Assembly: GCF_000429345.1 (NCBI RefSeq)
Contig: NZ_AUBR01000012.1
Span: 1 to 64,000 of the forward strand
From: Desulfovirgula thermocuniculi DSM 16036
Lineage (GTDB): Bacteria > Bacillota > Desulfotomaculia > Desulfotomaculales > Desulfovirgulaceae
Length of the DNA stretch: 64,000 bases
Direction: 5' to 3'
Shown: positions 38,098 through 50,675 of the stretch, piece by piece
Numbering within the stretch: the stretch's first letter is position 1
How the letters are laid out: the number at the start of each line of letters is the position of its first letter
The notes under the pieces: model-generated
What the model was told of the DNA's origin: nothing
The model's database searches: none
The model's input: only the letters and a program-made list of their open reading frames with translations
Position numbers and translations under genes: made by a program

Positions 38098-38560
38098 CGC
38101 CATGCGCTACTGCTGGCAGCTGGTGCACCCCCTGCGGGTGGCTTTTAATTTTCTCGTCATCGTGCTCTGCCGGTACCTGCCCTGGCTGGACTTAAAGAAC
38201 CTTCTCTACAGGTCCTGCCTGGGCATGAAGGTGGGGAGCGGCGTTTCGGTGGGGCTCATGGCCATGGTGGATATTTTCTTCCCCCACCTCATCTCCATCG
38301 GCGAGAACAGCGTCATAGGATATAATACCACCATCCTCTGCCACGAATTTCTCGTGGATGAGTACCGCGTGGGGCCGGTGGTCATTGGCGCCAACGTCAT
38401 GGTGGGGGCCAACACAACCATCCTGCCGGGCGTGGTCATCGGCGACGGCGCCGTTATCGGCGCCGGCTCCCTGGTGAACCGGGACATACCGCCCGGTGTT
38501 CTGGCCGCCGGCGTGCCGGCCAGGGTGGTGAGGGTCCTGGATGAGGAAGCTGCTCGCTGA
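38042..38560 (+). CDS. Hexapeptide-repeat acyltransferase
   Basis: A 172-residue left-handed beta-helix protein. Hexapeptide turns are seen in ISIGENSVIGYNTTIL and VVIGANVMVGANTTILPGVVIGDGAVIGAGSLV, followed by the AAGVPARVVR closing motif of acetyltransferases. A hydrophobic helix (about 30-45) precedes the repeat. It probably acetylates a sugar or lipid-linked substrate; the substrate is unknown. It starts within whiA and overlaps the DUF1405 gene by 20 nt, so it is co-translated with both. Confidence 0.87.
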   Translation: MEEKRMRRITRHRVPPGRNAMRYCWQLVHPLRVAFNFLVIVLCRYLPWLDLKNLLYRSCLGMKVGSGVSVGLMAMVDIFFPHLISIGENSVIGYNTTILCHEFLVDEYRVGPVVIGANVMVGANTTILPGVVIGDGAVIGAGSLVNRDIPPGVLAAGVPARVVRVLDEEAAR

Positions 38561-39176
38561 TTTCATCTCCCGCCCCTGGCAGAGGCGTTACGCCGTGCCC
38601 CTCCTGTTCGTCAACCTGGCCGGCTCCGCCTACGGGTACTGGTGGTACCACCGGCAGCTGGCGGAAACCCCCCTGCTTGCCTGGCCGCTGGTTCCCGACA
38701 GCCCCTTTTCCACCACCCTTTTTGCCGCGGCCCTGGCGGCCTGCCTGGCAGGGGCGAGGTTTACCGCCCTGGCCGTGGTGGCCTGCGCGGCCAACGTCAA
38801 GTACGGCCTGTGGGCGGTGGCCGTCATCGGCCACTACTGGTGGCTGGGGGGAGATATTGCCCCGGTGGAGGTCATGCTCTGGCTCTCCCACCTGGGCATG
38901 GCCGCGCAAGGGGTTCTTTTCTGGCGGCCCCTTTCTTACTCCCTGCCCGCGGTTTGGGCGGCGGCAGGCTGGATGCTGGCCAACGACCTGGCCGATTACC
39001 TCTGGGGCCTGCACCCCTACCTTTTTGCCCCCGGCCAGGAGCGCGCGGCCGCCGCGGCGGCCTGGGCCTTAAGCCTGGCGGTTGTATTTGTGCTTTTCTT
39101 GCGGCGGCACCGCGGGCGCGGCGCGCTCAAGAGTCGGGGCAGGTCGCCGGGCGGTGATGGCGCGGCTGCCGGCTGA
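38541..39176 (+). CDS. DUF1405 family membrane protein (YpjA-like)
   Basis: A 211-residue membrane protein with five or six hydrophobic segments and the DUF1405 pattern: SAYGYWWYHRQLAETPLLAWPLVPDSPFSTTLF, then ANVKYGLWAVAVIGHYWW and LSHLGMAAQGVLF. Family members are found in Bacillota and archaea; no function is known. The charged Arg/Gly tail is cytoplasmic or disordered. It overlaps the acyltransferase gene by 20 nt. A 99-bp gap with a TTTGGTATAAA extended -10 element then leads to rpoN. Confidence 0.85.
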   Translation: MRKLLADFISRPWQRRYAVPLLFVNLAGSAYGYWWYHRQLAETPLLAWPLVPDSPFSTTLFAAALAACLAGARFTALAVVACAANVKYGLWAVAVIGHYWWLGGDIAPVEVMLWLSHLGMAAQGVLFWRPLSYSLPAVWAAAGWMLANDLADYLWGLHPYLFAPGQERAAAAAAWALSLAVVFVLFLRRHRGRGALKSRGRSPGGDGAAAG

Positions 39177-39275
39177 ATATGTTTGGTATAAAGGCAGGGG
39201 CGGCAGGAAAAAGGTCGCCGGCGGGCGAAAATATTCTTTTAAGGGAAGCGGCGGGCTTCGTGGAGGAGATAAGAA

Positions 39276-40685
39276 ATGCGCCTGGGATACACCTTAAACG
39301 TTGAGCAGACGCAAAAGCTGGTGATGACCCCCGAGTTGCGGCAGGCCATTACCATCCTGCAGCTTTCCTCCCTGGAGCTTTCCACTTACCTGGAGCAGCA
39401 GTTGGCGGAAAACCCCTTCCTGGAAGTAGTGAGGGAGGAAGGGGAAGGCGAAGGGGAAGTGGAAGGGGAAGGGATGCGCGAGGAAGAGGACGAGGGCAAG
39501 TTCGATCCGGACTGGGAGGAATATTTCCTGGACTCCAGCGACCTGGGCCTGCCCCGGGCAGAGCGCGACCCGGAGCCCCCGGAGTACAACTACGAGCACT
39601 TCCTCAGCCAGGCGCCCACCCTGGTGGAGCACCTGATGTTCCAGCTGTACCTCTCCAGGTGCAGCCAGGAGGTGCGGGCCGTCGGCGAGTACCTCATCGG
39701 CAACCTCGACGATCACGGCTACCTCCAGATTACCGTAGAGGAGGCCGCCAGGAGGCTGGGGGTGGAGGTGCCGCTCGTGGAGGAGGCCCTGCGCCTCATC
39801 CAGTCCTTCGACCCCCCGGGCGTGGGGGCAAGAAACTTGCAGGAGTGCCTGCTGATCCAGGTTAACCAGCTGGGTATTAAAAATCCCCTGCTGGAAAAGA
39901 TCATCTGCGGCCATCTGGAGGACCTGGCCAGGGGCCGTTACAGCCGCCTGGCCCAGCAGCTGGGCGTGGACGTGCAGCAGGTGCAGCAGGCGGCGGACGT
40001 CCTGAAAACCCTGGACCCCAAGCCGGGGCGCAACTTCTCCACCCCCAACGAGGTGCGCTACATCGTACCCGACGTGGTGGTGGAGAAGGTGGACGGGGAC
40101 TACGTGGTGCTCATCAACGACAGCCTGCTGCCCCGGCTGACCATCAGCCCCACCTACCGCGCGGTAATCAGCCAGCAGGAAAAGTACGACGCGCAGACGC
40201 GCCGCTTTGTGGAGCGCAAGCTCAACGCCGCGGCCTGGCTGATTAAGAGCGTGGAGCAGCGCCGGCTCACCCTTTACCGCGTGGCCAACTGCCTCGTGCA
40301 GCTGCAGCGGGAGTTCCTGGACCACGGCGTGAAGTACCTCAAGCCGCTGAACCTCAAGCAGGTGGCGGAAATGGTCGGCTTGCACGAATCGACGGTCAGC
40401 AGGGCCATTGCCAACAAGTACATGCAGACCCCCCAGGGCGTGTTTGAGATGAAATACTTCTTTTCCTCCGGCATCAGCGGCGACGGGGGGGTGCAGGCTT
40501 CCGCCGAGAGCATCAAGAAAATGCTGCAGGAGATTGTGGCCGCCGAGGACCCTAAAGACCCCCTCAATGACCAGAAGATTGCGGAAATTTTCCACCGCCG
40601 GGGCATACGCATCTCCAGGCGCACGGTGGCCAAGTACCGGGACGAGCTGGGCATACCCTCCGTGCGCCAGCGCAAAAGGTACTGA
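39276..40685 (+). CDS. rpoN: RNA polymerase sigma-54 factor
   Basis: A 469-residue sigma-54. Region I (1-48, Gln/Leu-rich: QKLVMTPELRQAITILQLSSLELSTYLEQQL) contacts activator and core. Region II is a short acidic stretch made of GEGEGE repeats. Region III contains core-binding and helix-turn-helix parts (LNLKQVAEMVGLHESTVSRAIANKYMQTP). The RpoN box appears as SRRTVAKYRDELGI near residue 447. Sigma-54 needs AAA+ activators, none of which is in the window. Position directly before the gap operon is typical of Bacillota, which often have cggR between. Confidence 0.97.
   Translation: MRLGYTLNVEQTQKLVMTPELRQAITILQLSSLELSTYLEQQLAENPFLEVVREEGEGEGEVEGEGMREEEDEGKFDPDWEEYFLDSSDLGLPRAERDPEPPEYNYEHFLSQAPTLVEHLMFQLYLSRCSQEVRAVGEYLIGNLDDHGYLQITVEEAARRLGVEVPLVEEALRLIQSFDPPGVGARNLQECLLIQVNQLGIKNPLLEKIICGHLEDLARGRYSRLAQQLGVDVQQVQQAADVLKTLDPKPGRNFSTPNEVRYIVPDVVVEKVDGDYVVLINDSLLPRLTISPTYRAVISQQEKYDAQTRRFVERKLNAAAWLIKSVEQRRLTLYRVANCLVQLQREFLDHGVKYLKPLNLKQVAEMVGLHESTVSRAIANKYMQTPQGVFEMKYFFSSGISGDGGVQASAESIKKMLQEIVAAEDPKDPLNDQKIAEIFHRRGIRISRRTVAKYRDELGIPSVRQRKRY
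39438..39473 (+). repeat. Six tandem GAAGGN hexamers in rpoN
   Basis: Six successive 6-bp units (one reads GAAGTG, one GAAGGC) encode alternating Glu and Gly (Val once) in acidic region II. Being in frame, a change in unit number would lengthen or shorten the linker without breaking the gene. Confidence 0.9.
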
Positions 40686-40717
40686 AAAGCGGCGCCCCCG
40701 GAGAGGAAACCGGCAGC

Positions 40718-40749
40718 GCACCGCTGTTAGAGGCGGTGCCTTCTTTTTT
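40718..40749 (+). terminator. Terminator after rpoN
   Basis: The stem GCACCGC (40718-40724) / GCGGTGC (40733-40739) is followed by CTTCTTTTTT. Confidence 0.85.
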
Positions 40750-40881
40750 GCTTGAAGTATCGGGCGGGGCGGCAAGAATCCGGCCTGCGCCCCTCACCCG
40801 GCTTCTTCTTTTTGCCTAAAATGTCCAGACAGTTAGCCAGAAAAAGGAGGAACTATTTATCTATTTGGCGAATAAGAATAT

Positions 40882-40917
40882 CATAAATCCCGTGATTATG
40901 CCCAATTCAGATATACT
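40882..40917 (+). promoter_or_regulatory. Probable gap operon promoter region
   Basis: The 255-bp rpoN-gap gap is AT-rich in its second half. TATACT at 40912-40917 is a plausible -10, 24 nt before the gap ATG. CATAA (40882-40886) and TTATG (40896-40900) form a small dyad where a -35 would be expected; no good -35 hexamer is seen. A free AAGGAGG at 40844-40850 has no well-placed start codon. No CggR-like repressor gene lies here. Confidence 0.4.
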
Positions 40918-40940
40918 ATTGAAAGGAGTGAAGGGGAATA

Positions 40941-41972
<1,032 letters not shown>

Positions 41973-42001
41973 AACTAAGGTCTTAAGGAGGTATCCCTTG
42001 C

Positions 42002-43186
42002 GTGCTGAAAACCCTGCGCGATGTGGAGGTGGCCGGCAAGCGGGTGCTGGTGCGCGTGGACTTTAACGTGCCCCTGAAAGAGGGCAAAGTGGCCGACGAC
42101 ACCCGCATCCGCGCGGCGCTCCCCACCATTCGCTACCTGGTGGAAAGGCAGGCCAGGGTCATCCTGGTTTCCCACCTGGGGAGGCCAAAGGGCAAGGTGG
42201 ACGAGCGCTACCGGCTCGACCCGGTGGCCGCCCGCTTAGAGGAGTTGCTGGGGAAGCGCGTCGTCAAGGTGGACGACTGCATCGGGGAAGCTCCCCGGGC
42301 GGCCGTGGAGGCCATGGAGCCGGGGGACGTGGTGCTGCTGGAGAACGTGCGCTTTTACCCGGAGGAGGAAAAGAACGACCGGGAGTTTGCCCGGCAGCTG
42401 GCCGAGCTGGCCGACCTTTACGTTAACGACGCCTTTGGCACCGCTCACCGGGCCCACGCTTCCACGGAAGGGGTGGCCCGCTTCCTCCCGGCGGTGGCCG
42501 GCTTTTTAATGGAAAAGGAGATAAGCGTCCTCAGCCAGGTCCTCGAGCGCCCGGTCCGCCCCTTTGTGGCCCTTTTGGGCGGAGCCAAGGTTTCCGATAA
42601 GATCGGCGTGGTGGAAAACCTGCTGGGCAGGGTGGACGCCCTGCTCATCGGCGGGGGCATGGCCAATACCTTCCTGGCCGCACGCGGCTGCAAGATGGGC
42701 AAGTCCCTGCTGGAGCCGGACCGCCTGGAGCTGGCCCGGGAGATCATGGAAAAGGCCGGGGAGAAAAACGTGAAGGTGCTCCTGCCCGTGGACCTGGTGG
42801 TGGCCAGGGCCGCCGAGCCGGGGGCGGAGTCCATGGTGGTGCCGGCAGACGGCGTGCCGGAGGAGTGGATGGCCCTGGACATCGGCCCGCAAACGGTGGC
42901 GCTCTTTGCCCGGGAGCTTGCCCGCGCGGGCACGGTGCTCTGGAACGGGCCCATGGGGGTTTTTGAGATGGAGCCCTATGCGGCAGGCACCCTGGGTGTT
43001 GCCCGCGCGCTGGCGGAGAGCGGGGCCACCGCCGTGGTGGGCGGCGGGGACACGGCGGCGGCGGTGGAAAAGGCCGGGGTGGCCGACAAGATGTACCACG
43101 TTTCCACCGGCGGCGGCGCTTCTTTAGAGTTCCTGGAGGGCAAGGTGCTGCCGGGGGTGGCGGTGCTCATGGAAAAGGCGGGGTAG
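42002..43186 (+). CDS. pgk: Phosphoglycerate kinase
   Basis: A 394-residue PGK transferring phosphate from 1,3-bisphosphoglycerate to ADP. Motifs are [11 protein letters not shown] (near residues 19-29), [22 protein letters not shown], the hinge region [12 protein letters not shown], and the C-terminal nucleotide site [13 protein letters not shown] with [17 protein letters not shown] 42002 follows AAGGAGG with a 10-nt spacing. Length is normal. Confidence 0.97.
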   Translation: MLKTLRDVEVAGKRVLVRVDFNVPLKEGKVADDTRIRAALPTIRYLVERQARVILVSHLGRPKGKVDERYRLDPVAARLEELLGKRVVKVDDCIGEAPRAAVEAMEPGDVVLLENVRFYPEEEKNDREFARQLAELADLYVNDAFGTAHRAHASTEGVARFLPAVAGFLMEKEISVLSQVLERPVRPFVALLGGAKVSDKIGVVENLLGRVDALLIGGGMANTFLAARGCKMGKSLLEPDRLELAREIMEKAGEKNVKVLLPVDLVVARAAEPGAESMVVPADGVPEEWMALDIGPQTVALFARELARAGTVLWNGPMGVFEMEPYAAGTLGVARALAESGATAVVGGGDTAAAVEKAGVADKMYHVSTGGGASLEFLEGKVLPGVAVLMEKAG

Positions 43187-43191
43187 GGGTG

Positions 43192-43953
43192 ATGGCCGTG
43201 CGCGTGCCTCTGGTGGCGGGCAACTGGAAGATGTACAAGACGGTGGCCGAGGCGGTGGATTACGCGCGCCGGCTAAAATCGTCCGGCAGCCCCGCCGGCG
43301 TGGAGCTGGCCGTCTGCCCCCCCTTTACCGCGCTTTTGGCCGTGGGCCGGGAGCTTGCCGGCAGTCAAGTGGGCCTGGGGGCCCAGGACATGCACTGGGC
43401 GGAGGAAGGGGCCTACACGGGGGAAGTATCCCCCCTCATGCTCAAAGAGCTGGGCTGCCGCTACGTGATCCTGGGGCACTCGGAGCGCCGCCAGCACTTC
43501 GGGGAGAGTGATGAGGCGGTCAACGCCAAGGTAAAGGCGGCCTTGCGGCACGGCTTGGTGCCCATCGTCTGCGTGGGGGAAACCCTGGCCGAGAGGGAGG
43601 CGGGGCGGGCGCGGGAGGTGGTGGCCGGGCAGCTCCGCGGCTCCCTGGCCGGCCTTGCGGCACAAGAAGCCGGGAACGTGGTCGTGGCCTACGAGCCCGT
43701 GTGGGCCATCGGCACGGGGCGCACCGCCCTGCCGGAGGATGCCCAGGAGATGAGCGCCTTCATCCGCGCCCTGCTGGCGGAAATGTTCGGGCGCGAAGTG
43801 GCCGGGAAGGTGCGCATCCAGTACGGCGGCAGCGTGAAGCCGGAGAACGCCGCCGGGATCCTGCGCCAGCCCGACATTGACGGGGCGCTGGTGGGCGGCG
43901 CCAGCCTGCAGGTGGAAAGCTTCCTGGCCATTGCCCGGGCGGCGGCAAAATAG
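43192..43953 (+). CDS. tpiA: Triosephosphate isomerase
   Basis: A 253-residue TIM barrel. NWKMYKT carries the substrate lysine, GHSERR the electrophilic histidine, [11 protein letters not shown] the catalytic glutamate, and [11 protein letters not shown] with GALVGGASL the phosphate site. It interconverts dihydroxyacetone phosphate and glyceraldehyde-3-P. ATG 43192 follows the pgk stop by 5 nt; the overlapping GTG at 43189 would add one residue. The usual phosphoglycerate mutase gene does not follow; eno comes next. Confidence 0.97.
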   Translation: MAVRVPLVAGNWKMYKTVAEAVDYARRLKSSGSPAGVELAVCPPFTALLAVGRELAGSQVGLGAQDMHWAEEGAYTGEVSPLMLKELGCRYVILGHSERRQHFGESDEAVNAKVKAALRHGLVPIVCVGETLAEREAGRAREVVAGQLRGSLAGLAAQEAGNVVVAYEPVWAIGTGRTALPEDAQEMSAFIRALLAEMFGREVAGKVRIQYGGSVKPENAAGILRQPDIDGALVGGASLQVESFLAIARAAAK

Positions 43954-43958
43954 GATGA

Positions 43959-45269
<1,311 letters not shown>

Positions 45270-45302
45270 TTTTGCAGGAGGAAAATGCCCCCGCGTGTCT
45301 AA

Positions 45303-45331
45303 TTGCCATTAACAGCAGGCTATGTTATAAT
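45303..45331 (+). promoter_or_regulatory. Sigma-A promoter of secG
   Basis: TTGCCA (45303-45308) and TATAAT (45326-45331) are separated by exactly 17 bp, 28 nt before the secG ATG. Confidence 0.82.
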
Positions 45332-45358
45332 AGGAACAAATGGAAAAGAGGTGCGGGG

Positions 45359-45586
45359 ATGTTTTTAAAGGGAGCCCTCATCGGCCTTCACGTGCTGGTT
45401 TCCCTGGTGCTCATTGCGGTGGTCCTCCTGCAGTCGGGCAGGAGCGCGGGGCTGGGAGCCATTGCGGGCGGCGCGGAAGTGCTTTTCGGCAAAAAGAAGG
45501 GACTGGACGAGTTCCTGGGCCGGGTGACCACCGTGGTGGCCGTTCTTTTTGCCATCACATCTCTGGTTTTAGGTTTCCGCTACTAG
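45359..45586 (+). CDS. secG: Preprotein translocase subunit SecG
   Basis: A 75-residue protein with two hydrophobic helices (about 5-25 and 54-72) joined by LLQSGRSAGLGAIAGGAEVLFGKKKGLDEFLGRVT, the SecG signature. It assists SecA-driven cycling of the SecYEG channel. ATG 45359 is chosen over the upstream in-frame codon, since the family starts there and the promoter lies between. The eno-secG order is conserved in Bacillota. The 144-bp gap that follows shows no clear RNA gene. Confidence 0.93.
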   Translation: MFLKGALIGLHVLVSLVLIAVVLLQSGRSAGLGAIAGGAEVLFGKKKGLDEFLGRVTTVVAVLFAITSLVLGFRY

Positions 45587-45730
45587 AGTTAAGGGCTGCC
45601 GGTGTCTTTGCCGGCTGCCTGCTATTTTGTAGGGGAAGGGGGAGGTGAAGCGGGGAGGAAGGAGGTTTTGGCGTGCTTTTTGAGGAGAGATGAGCCTGTA
45701 AACAAACTGTGATGCAGGGAGGGAGCCTTC

Positions 45731-47749
<2,019 letters not shown>

Positions 47750-47771
47750 AGGCAAATCATGGCGGCAGAGC

Positions 47772-47809
47772 AAGCCCCTGCCCGGTACCTGCCGGGGCAG
47801 GGGCTTTTA
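47772..47809 (+). terminator. Terminator after the pyrophosphatase gene
   Basis: A 12-bp perfect stem AAGCCCCTGCCC (47772-47783) / GGGCAGGGGCTT (47795-47806) leads into a short T-run. Confidence 0.87.
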
Positions 47810-47842
47810 CTTTGCAAAGGCAGGAGGTTTTTACCTTTACTG

Positions 47843-47871
47843 TTGACAGGGCGGGGAAAAGGTTTTATATT
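47843..47871 (+). promoter_or_regulatory. Sigma-A promoter of the NapH-like gene
   Basis: TTGACA (47843-47848) and TATATT (47866-47871) are 17 bp apart, the strongest sigma-A match in the window. Confidence 0.88.
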
Positions 47872-47880
47872 TTTTCTTAG

Positions 47881-47896
47881 ATACCCATACGGGTAT
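47881..47896 (+). promoter_or_regulatory. CsoR/CstR-family-like operator
   Basis: The dyad ATACCCATACGGGTAT has perfect 6-bp arms and a 4-bp centre. It lies just downstream of the -10 box, across the expected transcription start. AT-ACCC/GGGT-AT dyads are the operator type of the CsoR/RcnR/CstR repressor family, which sense Cu(I), other metals or persulfides. The repressor gene is not in the window. Confidence 0.65.
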
Positions 47897-47916
47897 ATGT
47901 AAGGAGGCGGATGAGC

Positions 47917-48648
47917 ATGTTGCAAGACGCACGGCAGCGCCCGGCGGGAGCATTTCGTGAGGGCGCGCAAGGAGAGAGGCTGCGGGAAGTGCAGAGGAAG
48001 CGCCGGGTGCGCCAGTACCTGACCTGGCCGGTCCTGCTCCTGGTGGCCGTGCTGGGCTGGTTTTACCCCTGGCTGGGTTTCCTGCTCCTGGGGTGTATGG
48101 CCGGCGCCGTGGGCGTGGCTCTATTTAGGGGGCGGGCCTGGTGCGACTGGATGTGCCCGCGGGGGGCATTTTACGACCTCTTCGTGGCGCCCGTTTCCCT
48201 CAAAAGGGGCATACCCGGCGTCCTGCGCGCCACCCCTGTGAGGGCCTTCATGCTCGCCCTCATCTTTGCCGTCATCGGCGTGCAGTGGTACCTGGCCTGG
48301 GGAGACGCGGCGGCCATGGGCCTGGCCCTGGTGCGCGTGCTCGCCGTGACCACGGTGGCCGGCATCATCCTGGGCCTCTTCCTCCACCCTAGGGCGTGGT
48401 GCCACATCTGCCCCATGGGGACCTTAAGCTGCTGGCTTTCCGGCGGCAAAGAACCCCTTTTCATCGGTCAGGAATGTACCGCCTGCCGGGCCTGTACCCG
48501 GGTCTGCCCCATGCAGCTAAAGCCCTACGCGTATAAAGAGGAGGGCACCATGGGGGACAACGACTGCCTTAAATGCGGTACCTGCGTGGCCGCCTGTCCG
48601 CGCCGCGCCCTGCGCTTTGAGCGGGGCGCCAAAAAGCAGGCCGCCTAG
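47917..48648 (+). CDS. NapH/MauN-type membrane protein with 4Fe-4S clusters
   Basis: A 243-residue protein with about four transmembrane segments. CX3CP motifs lie at the membrane face (WCDWMCPRGAF and WCHICPMGTL), and a C-terminal ferredoxin domain has two CX2CX2CX3CP clusters (CTACRACTRVCP, CLKCGTCVAACP). NapH-like proteins pass electrons from quinol or ferredoxin to partner redox enzymes. Here it stands without an obvious partner. The CsoR/CstR-like operator suggests control by copper or reactive sulfur. ATG 47917 has better spacing to AAGGAGG (47901-47907) than ATG 47911. Confidence 0.87.
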   Translation: MLQDARQRPAGAFREGAQGERLREVQRKRRVRQYLTWPVLLLVAVLGWFYPWLGFLLLGCMAGAVGVALFRGRAWCDWMCPRGAFYDLFVAPVSLKRGIPGVLRATPVRAFMLALIFAVIGVQWYLAWGDAAAMGLALVRVLAVTTVAGIILGLFLHPRAWCHICPMGTLSCWLSGGKEPLFIGQECTACRACTRVCPMQLKPYAYKEEGTMGDNDCLKCGTCVAACPRRALRFERGAKKQAA

Positions 48649-48706
48649 CAAAAACATGGTAAAAAATGAGCTTTTTCTGGTAAAATATCTCCTGGGGGTT
48701 TAAGTC

Positions 48707-49102
48707 ATGGGCGAGAGCTGGAACGATAGCATGTGCTTTGCCTGCAGCCCGCACAACCCCATCGGCCTCCACCTGGAGTTTACCGATGAGGGCGGTGTCT
48801 GCCGGGCTTTTTTTACCCCCGGAGAGGAGCACCAGGGCTGGACCGGTTACCTGCACGGCGGCCTGATTGCCACCCTCCTGGATGAGGCCATGGCCCAGTG
48901 GCTCTGGCGGCGGGGGGTGGGGGCCATGACCGCCGAGATGCTCTCCCGCTTCAGTTACCCGGTGCCCGTGGGGGTCAGGGTAACCGTGGAGGCGGAGCTG
49001 GTGGCCCATAAGGGCCGCCTGTGGGAACTAACCGCCCGCGTCATCCTTCCCGGCGGCAGGGTGGCCGCCCGAGCGAAGGGAAAATTTCTGGAGAGGAGAT
49101 AA
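48707..49102 (+). CDS. PaaI-family hotdog thioesterase
   Basis: A 131-residue hotdog-fold protein. CFACSPHNPIGLHLEF at the start and GWTGYLHGGLIATLLDEAMAQWL, with the HGG loop and catalytic aspartate, are typical of the PaaI/YbaW-like thioesterases that hydrolyse acyl- or aryl-CoA. The substrate is unknown; nearby CoA-ligase and CoA-transferase genes make a housekeeping thioesterase role reasonable. A TGGTAAAAT element at about 48680 may serve as a -10. The HD gene follows after 3 nt. Confidence 0.87.
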   Translation: MGESWNDSMCFACSPHNPIGLHLEFTDEGGVCRAFFTPGEEHQGWTGYLHGGLIATLLDEAMAQWLWRRGVGAMTAEMLSRFSYPVPVGVRVTVEAELVAHKGRLWELTARVILPGGRVAARAKGKFLERR

Positions 49103-49105
49103 AAA

Positions 49106-49657
49106 GTGACCAGACAGGAAGCTTACGACCTTCTCACCCGCTACCTTAAGACCCCGCACCTGCTCAAGCACTCCCTGGCCGTGGAGGCGGTGATGCGCGG
49201 CCTGGCCCGCCGTTTCGGCCAGGACGAGGAGCTGTGGGGCCTGGCCGGGCTGCTGCACGACATCGACTACGAGTGGACCAAGGACGAGCCGCACCGCCAC
49301 AGCCTGGAGGGAGGGGACCTCCTGGCCAGGGAAGGCCTGCCGGAGGAAGTGGTTTACGCCGTGAAGGCGCACAACGAGGTGCACGGCCTGCCCCGCAAGA
49401 GCCTCCTGGACCGGGCCCTTTATGCCAGCGACCCGTTGACGGGGCTCATTGTGGCCGGCGCGCTCATCAAGCCGGAGAAAAAGCTGGCCGCCATTGACGT
49501 GCCCTTCCTCATGAACCGCTTCCACGAAAAGTCCTTTGCGCGGGGGGCCAACCGGCAGCAAATAAAAAGCTGCGAGGAGATGGGCCTTACCCTGGAAGAG
49601 TTCATGGGCATAGGGCTGGCGGCCATGCAGGGGATTGCCTCCCAGCTGGGCCTTTAA
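49106..49657 (+). CDS. HD-domain protein (HDIG type)
   Basis: A 183-residue protein with metal-binding HD motifs: H in LLKHSLAVEAVM, HD in LLHDIDYEWTKDEP, HRHSLEGGDLL, and the final D in YASDPLTGL. Such proteins are metal-dependent phosphohydrolases acting on nucleotides or similar compounds; the substrate cannot be told. It is translated just after the thioesterase gene (3-nt gap) and is closed by a terminator. Confidence 0.88.
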   Translation: MTRQEAYDLLTRYLKTPHLLKHSLAVEAVMRGLARRFGQDEELWGLAGLLHDIDYEWTKDEPHRHSLEGGDLLAREGLPEEVVYAVKAHNEVHGLPRKSLLDRALYASDPLTGLIVAGALIKPEKKLAAIDVPFLMNRFHEKSFARGANRQQIKSCEEMGLTLEEFMGIGLAAMQGIASQLGL

Positions 49658-49670
49658 ATTTTTCGCGGAT

Positions 49671-49696
49671 GGGGCCGCCATAAAGGCCCCGTTTTT
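49671..49696 (+). terminator. Terminator after the HD-domain gene
   Basis: The stem GGGGCC (49671-49676) / GGCCCC (49685-49690) is followed by GTTTTT. It separates convergent transcription units. Confidence 0.8.
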
Positions 49697-49715
49697 AGAG
49701 CGTGGGGGGCCCCTT

Positions 49716-50660
49716 TTAGGCAATGCTTTCTCTTAAGAGCTCTGCCGTCCTGCGGGCGCGCTGCTCGTCCCGCAGGCGTTTTATTTCCTCCAGGCGGGCG
49801 TACCAGGGTGCGGGGTCAAAGCTGCGCGGGGAGGCGAGGCAGCTGTCAATTAGCTGCCGGTAGAGCCTTACCGCCGCTCCCATAAGGGCGGGCGTGTACT
49901 CCCTCCCCTGGATCTTCAGCGTGGAGACGCCCAGCTCCAGGCAGCGGGGGATGTCCTCTAAGAGGAAGAAGGCCTCGTTGCGCAGCTTTACGCCCCAGGC
50001 GGCGGTGCCGTGCCGGCAGCTCACGTCCCAGGGGGCGAGGCAGAGGCGGTGGCACAGCCCGCCGCGGTTGGGGCTTCCCAGGAAGTGGTTCTTGCCCTCG
50101 GCATCAAGGTGCCAGACCTGCCGGGCGTAGCTGCTCATCCAGCACTGGCCGATGTAGGTAAAGCACGTGCTGGCGTGGATGAGCACCTCCACCCCCAGCC
50201 CGGCCCGGCGTATGGCCGACAACTCCTCCCAGGGGAGCTTGCAGTCGGCCACCACCTGCCTTACCCCCAGCTCCCGGAAGAAGGCGTAGTCCTGGGCGTT
50301 GGTCATATTGCAGCCCACGCTGGCGTGAATGGGCAGCTCCGGGAAGGCGCGGTGCACGGCGTGGATGCAGCCCACGTCGGTGAGGATGACCGCGTCGATG
50401 CCCCAGGAGAGGAAGCGCTCGAGCTTCTTTAAAAGCAAGGGGATCTCCCGGGAATGGGGGAGGGTGTTGATGGCCACGCGGATTTTTTTGCCGTAAGAGT
50501 GGACCAGGGAGGCGCACTCTTTTAGCTCCTCGTCGCCCAGCTCAAAGGCCGCCGCCCGCCTGCTCCAGCCCCGGGGCCCCACGTAGACGGCATCGGCCCC
50601 GGCCTCCATTACTTCCCGCACCATCTCCGGGCTCCCGCCCGGCGCCAGGAGTTCTACCAT
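49716..50660 (-). CDS. U32 family protein (UbiU-like), third of three
   Basis: A 314-residue U32-family protein. The TIM-barrel-like start VELLAPGGSPEMVREVMEAGADAVYVGPRGWSRR, the VGCNMTNAQDYAFF strand, cysteines in STCFTYIGQC and GGLCHRLCLAPWDVSC, and the closing LGVSTLKIQGREYTP are family hallmarks. Four conserved cysteines hold a 4Fe-4S cluster in UbiU/UbiV, TrhP and RlhA, which carry out oxygen-independent hydroxylations. The old name peptidase U32 is misleading for this type. It ends the leftward operon, 15 nt after the second U32 gene. Confidence 0.88.
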   Translation of the reverse strand: MVELLAPGGSPEMVREVMEAGADAVYVGPRGWSRRAAAFELGDEELKECASLVHSYGKKIRVAINTLPHSREIPLLLKKLERFLSWGIDAVILTDVGCIHAVHRAFPELPIHASVGCNMTNAQDYAFFRELGVRQVVADCKLPWEELSAIRRAGLGVEVLIHASTCFTYIGQCWMSSYARQVWHLDAEGKNHFLGSPNRGGLCHRLCLAPWDVSCRHGTAAWGVKLRNEAFFLLEDIPRCLELGVSTLKIQGREYTPALMGAAVRLYRQLIDSCLASPRSFDPAPWYARLEEIKRLRDEQRARRTAELLRESIA

Positions 50661-50675
50661 CTTAATACCACCTCC

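Noticed and set aside
45587-45730. tmRNA or tRNA after secG
   Set aside because: This is a common site for ssrA or tRNA genes in Bacillota, but I find no acceptor-stem or CCA-like pattern here.
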